Source of the DNA: Rhodanobacter sp. C05
GTDB lineage: Bacteria > Pseudomonadota > Gammaproteobacteria > Xanthomonadales > Rhodanobacteraceae
Direction of reading: 5' to 3'
Assembly (NCBI RefSeq): GCF_002001165.1
Contig: NZ_MUNQ01000026.1
Location: 62,001 to 126,000, forward strand
DNA: 64,000 nucleotides
Both the position numbers and the translations under genes were made by a program. Positions 61,875 to 64,000 of this stretch are shown here, piece by piece. The notes under the pieces are model-generated. The model saw nothing but the letters and a program-made list of their open reading frames with translations. It was not told the origin of the DNA and did no database searches. Positions within the stretch are counted from its first letter, which is position 1; the number at the start of each line of letters is the position of its first letter.

Positions 61875-64000
61875 ATGAACTTATCCAGCGGCCGCCTCCG
61901 CGAACATGCCCCACTGCTGATACTGCTGGCGCTGCCGATTCTGCTCAATTTCCCTGCCCTGACGGGGATCCTCAGTCCGGATCCGATGGCTTTCGTGGGT
62001 GCGGTGGGTATTGCAGGAAAACACTTCCTGCCAGGTACGCCGTGGATCGATCCCAACGTCGGATTCCAGGGCCAGGCTCTGGGGAAACTCTCGGCGGACA
62101 TGTGGCTGTCAGGGCATATCCCCTGGTGGAATTCCTATAACGGGGTTGGTCTGCCGCTGGCGGCCGAGGCGCAGCCGGCTTCGTTGTTCCTGCCATTCGT
62201 CCTGCTCATGCATTTCCAGGCGGGCGGCGCATGGGTCGAGATGCTGATGCAGATCATCGCGGGCCTCTGCGCGTACGCCCTGCTGCGCCGGCTCGAGCTG
62301 ACCCGCCTGGCCGCCTTTGCCGGCGCCATGGTGTTCGAGTTGAACGGCACGTTTGGCTGGCTCGGGGCACCGATCACCACGCCGGTAGCTTTCCTGCCCA
62401 TGCTGATCCTGGGTATCGAACACCTGCGCGCACGCGTGGCCGCGGATGCCCGCGGAGGCTGGCTGCTCATTCCGGTGGCGCTGGCCTGGTCGATCTATGC
62501 CGGCTTCCCCGAGACCGCCTATATCGACGGCCTGTTCGCCGGCTTCTGGAGCATGAGCCGGCTGGTTGGCCTGACCACGCCCCGCAAAACGGCCTTCCTG
62601 CGCCGACTTTGCATGGCCGCCTTCGTCGGGATCCTGTTGGCCACGCCGCTCATCGTGCCTTTCGCCGAATACGTCGGTCGTGCCTACGTGGGCGGACACG
62701 ACAACGTCTTTGCGCATGCGCGGCTTGCCGGCTCCACGCTGGCCCAGATGCTGGCCCCGGGCCTGTATGGGCCGATCTTCGCGTTCGACGATCCAGGCCA
62801 CCAGATCGCGGCCAACTGGGGCAACATCGGCGGCTATTTCACGGCGCTGGAATTTTTCGTCGTCCTGCTCGGGTTCGTGTTCTGCAGGCGCTGGCTGTAT
62901 GCCGCGCTCCTGACCTGGATGCTGCTCTGCGTGGCCAAGACGTTCGACGTGCGTCCGCTCAGCGACCTGATCAACCTGGTTCCGATGATCAAGTCGGCCG
63001 CGTTCTATCGTTACTCACCGCCCTCATGGGAGTTCGCCGGGGCTGTGCTGATCGCACTGACGATCGACGGGATGCAGCGCCGGACATCCGTGTCGAACGG
63101 TGGCCTGATGGCATGTTTCGCGATGATCGGCATCGCGATCATGGCGGCGCTCGGCCCCGCGCGGGAACTCGTCAAGACCCTGCTGGGCAATCCTGCCTAC
63201 GCACCCTTTCACAGCATGGCGATCGGCTGGCTTGCCTTGTCGGTGACCGCGGCCGTCCTGGTCGCCATGCTTCACGGTCGCTGGCGGCATGTACCTCTCG
63301 CGTTCGTCGCCTTGCTGACGCTGGATGCCTGCGTGGCTTTCGCGCTGCCCGTCGGCAGCGGCCTTGGCAGATTGTCATCGCATCAGGGCGGCGTGGCCTT
63401 TCTGCAGGCGCATGCCGGGCAGCAGCGTGTCTACTCGATCGGTCCGCTCGCACCGAACTACGGTGGCTATTTCAGGATCGCGCAGATCAACCACAACTAC
63501 CTGCCGGTTTCCCTTGATTGGACGCAGTACGTCCACGACCAGCTGGATCCTGATGCCCATCCAATTCTGTTCACCGGCAATTTCGGCGGGACCGCCGGAA
63601 ACCATGCAGCGATGCTGCTGAATACGAAGCAGGCCGCACTTGAGGAGCTGGGCGTACGCTATGTGCTCGCGCCTGCCGGCGACGATCCCTTCCTGTCGGC
63701 CACAACGCCAACAGCTTCCCGGCAGGATCCAGCCCAACCGATGCCGCTGGCGAATGGCGCGTCAGCAACGATCCGCTGGTCGCTTCCTGCCCTGCCGGAA
63801 GAGGTGACTGTGCATCAGGCCTCCGTGTTCATTGGCAACTATGCCGGCCGCGCCAATGGCCTGTTGCACATGAAGGTCTGCAACGCAGCGGGAAACTGCG
63901 CGGAAGGTGCGCGCTCCCTGGCGGGATCCGTCGACAACGCAGCTTTCCTGGTGGAACTCGACAAGCCACTGGCACTGCTACCCGCGCAGGCAAATGTCAT
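61875..64000 (+). CDS. Large polytopic membrane protein, YfhO/GT-C-like (incomplete)
   Basis: The frame is open from ATG 61875 past the window end (at least 708 codons). About 11-13 hydrophobic helices precede a non-membrane C-terminal part from about residue 490. A polar loop after the first helix contains SPDPMAF, where GT-C enzymes keep an acidic active-site residue. The late segment ALEELGVRYVLAPAGDD resembles YfhO-family proteins, which transfer sugars from lipid carriers on the outer face. The assignment is by topology and short motifs. It follows the GT2 gene by 34 bases and its 3' end is outside the window. Confidence 0.65.
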   Translation, partial: MNLSSGRLREHAPLLILLALPILLNFPALTGILSPDPMAFVGAVGIAGKHFLPGTPWIDPNVGFQGQALGKLSADMWLSGHIPWWNSYNGVGLPLAAEAQPASLFLPFVLLMHFQAGGAWVEMLMQIIAGLCAYALLRRLELTRLAAFAGAMVFELNGTFGWLGAPITTPVAFLPMLILGIEHLRARVAADARGGWLLIPVALAWSIYAGFPETAYIDGLFAGFWSMSRLVGLTTPRKTAFLRRLCMAAFVGILLATPLIVPFAEYVGRAYVGGHDNVFAHARLAGSTLAQMLAPGLYGPIFAFDDPGHQIAANWGNIGGYFTALEFFVVLLGFVFCRRWLYAALLTWMLLCVAKTFDVRPLSDLINLVPMIKSAAFYRYSPPSWEFAGAVLIALTIDGMQRRTSVSNGGLMACFAMIGIAIMAALGPARELVKTLLGNPAYAPFHSMAIGWLALSVTAAVLVAMLHGRWRHVPLAFVALLTLDACVAFALPVGSGLGRLSSHQGGVAFLQAHAGQQRVYSIGPLAPNYGGYFRIAQINHNYLPVSLDWTQYVHDQLDPDAHPILFTGNFGGTAGNHAAMLLNTKQAALEELGVRYVLAPAGDDPFLSATTPTASRQDPAQPMPLANGASATIRWSLPALPEEVTVHQASVFIGNYAGRANGLLHMKVCNAAGNCAEGARSLAGSVDNAAFLVELDKPLALLPAQANV

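Noticed and set aside
1-64000. tRNA, rRNA, riboswitch, prophage or integrase genes
   Set aside because: No cloverleaf-like sequence, conserved riboswitch core, integrase motif or transposase motif was recognised. Absence by eye is not proof; a covariance-model search would be needed.

Overview
The window is a gene-dense, high-GC piece of gammaproteobacterial chromosome. Gene content and order point to the Lysobacterales (Xanthomonadales), most likely a Rhodanobacteraceae relative of Rhodanobacter or Dyella. The evidence is the purN-purM-DUF2066-AI-2E-hda block, the mazG-cysQ-nudE-IMPase-gspN block, and the pilGHIJ-chpABC / gshB-tonB-yqgE-ruvX-pyrB / pilTU-proC-yggT blocks. The last three match the order known from Pseudomonas and xanthomonads. 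This is inferred from synteny and protein motifs; no rRNA or tRNA gene was seen. I found no prophage, integrase, insertion sequence or CRISPR array, so this is core chromosome.

Layout. Positions 1-9.6 kb: a Pit phosphate transporter (cut by the window edge) with its DUF47 partner and a candidate Pho box, a CorC/HlyC-type CBS membrane protein, trmJ, suhB, hda, a PerM-like permease, a DUF2066 protein, purM, purN and a DUF3108 protein. 9.7-18.6 kb: a histidine kinase/OmpR-type pair, tesA divergent from a YbbA/YbbP-like ABC system, a GST, an anion permease, and two divergent envelope proteins of unknown role. 18.7-25.2 kb: a minus-strand run mazG-cysQ-nudE-IMPase-gspN with overlapping ends, then bioA, a small secreted protein and rsmE. 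25.2-37.3 kb: the complete minus-strand Pil-Chp chemosensory operon (pilG, pilH, pilI, pilJ, chpA, chpB, chpC), which controls type IV pili. 37.6-43.5 kb: gshB, a TonB-like protein, yqgE, ruvX, pyrB and a large lipoprotein. 43.7-49.9 kb: the pilus retraction ATPases pilT and pilU, then proC, yggT and an M13 metallopeptidase. 50-57.8 kb: a cytosolic BtuF-like protein, yjbQ, pdxH, a P-loop kinase, a YbjQ-family protein, an epimerase, and aroK-aroB-WGR-hemE-VOC. 57.9-64 kb: valS, then a GT2 glycosyltransferase and a YfhO-like polytopic protein that runs off the end.

Functional picture. The main coherent system is type IV pilus control: PilJ senses, the very large ChpA kinase relays to PilG and PilH, and PilT/PilU retract the pilus. 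Here the adaptation arm looks unusual. No PilK methyltransferase gene lies in the cluster, and the ChpB methylesterase has Ala where the catalytic Ser is expected. ChpA carries a long Ala/Glu pentapeptide linker encoded by a 15-bp tandem repeat. Other points worth attention are a histidine kinase with a degenerate ATP-binding box, a perfect 16-bp palindrome in front of its operon, a Pho box before the phosphate operon, REP-like GC-rich palindromes in two intergenic regions, and a GT2/YfhO-like pair resembling a three-component surface glycosylation system.
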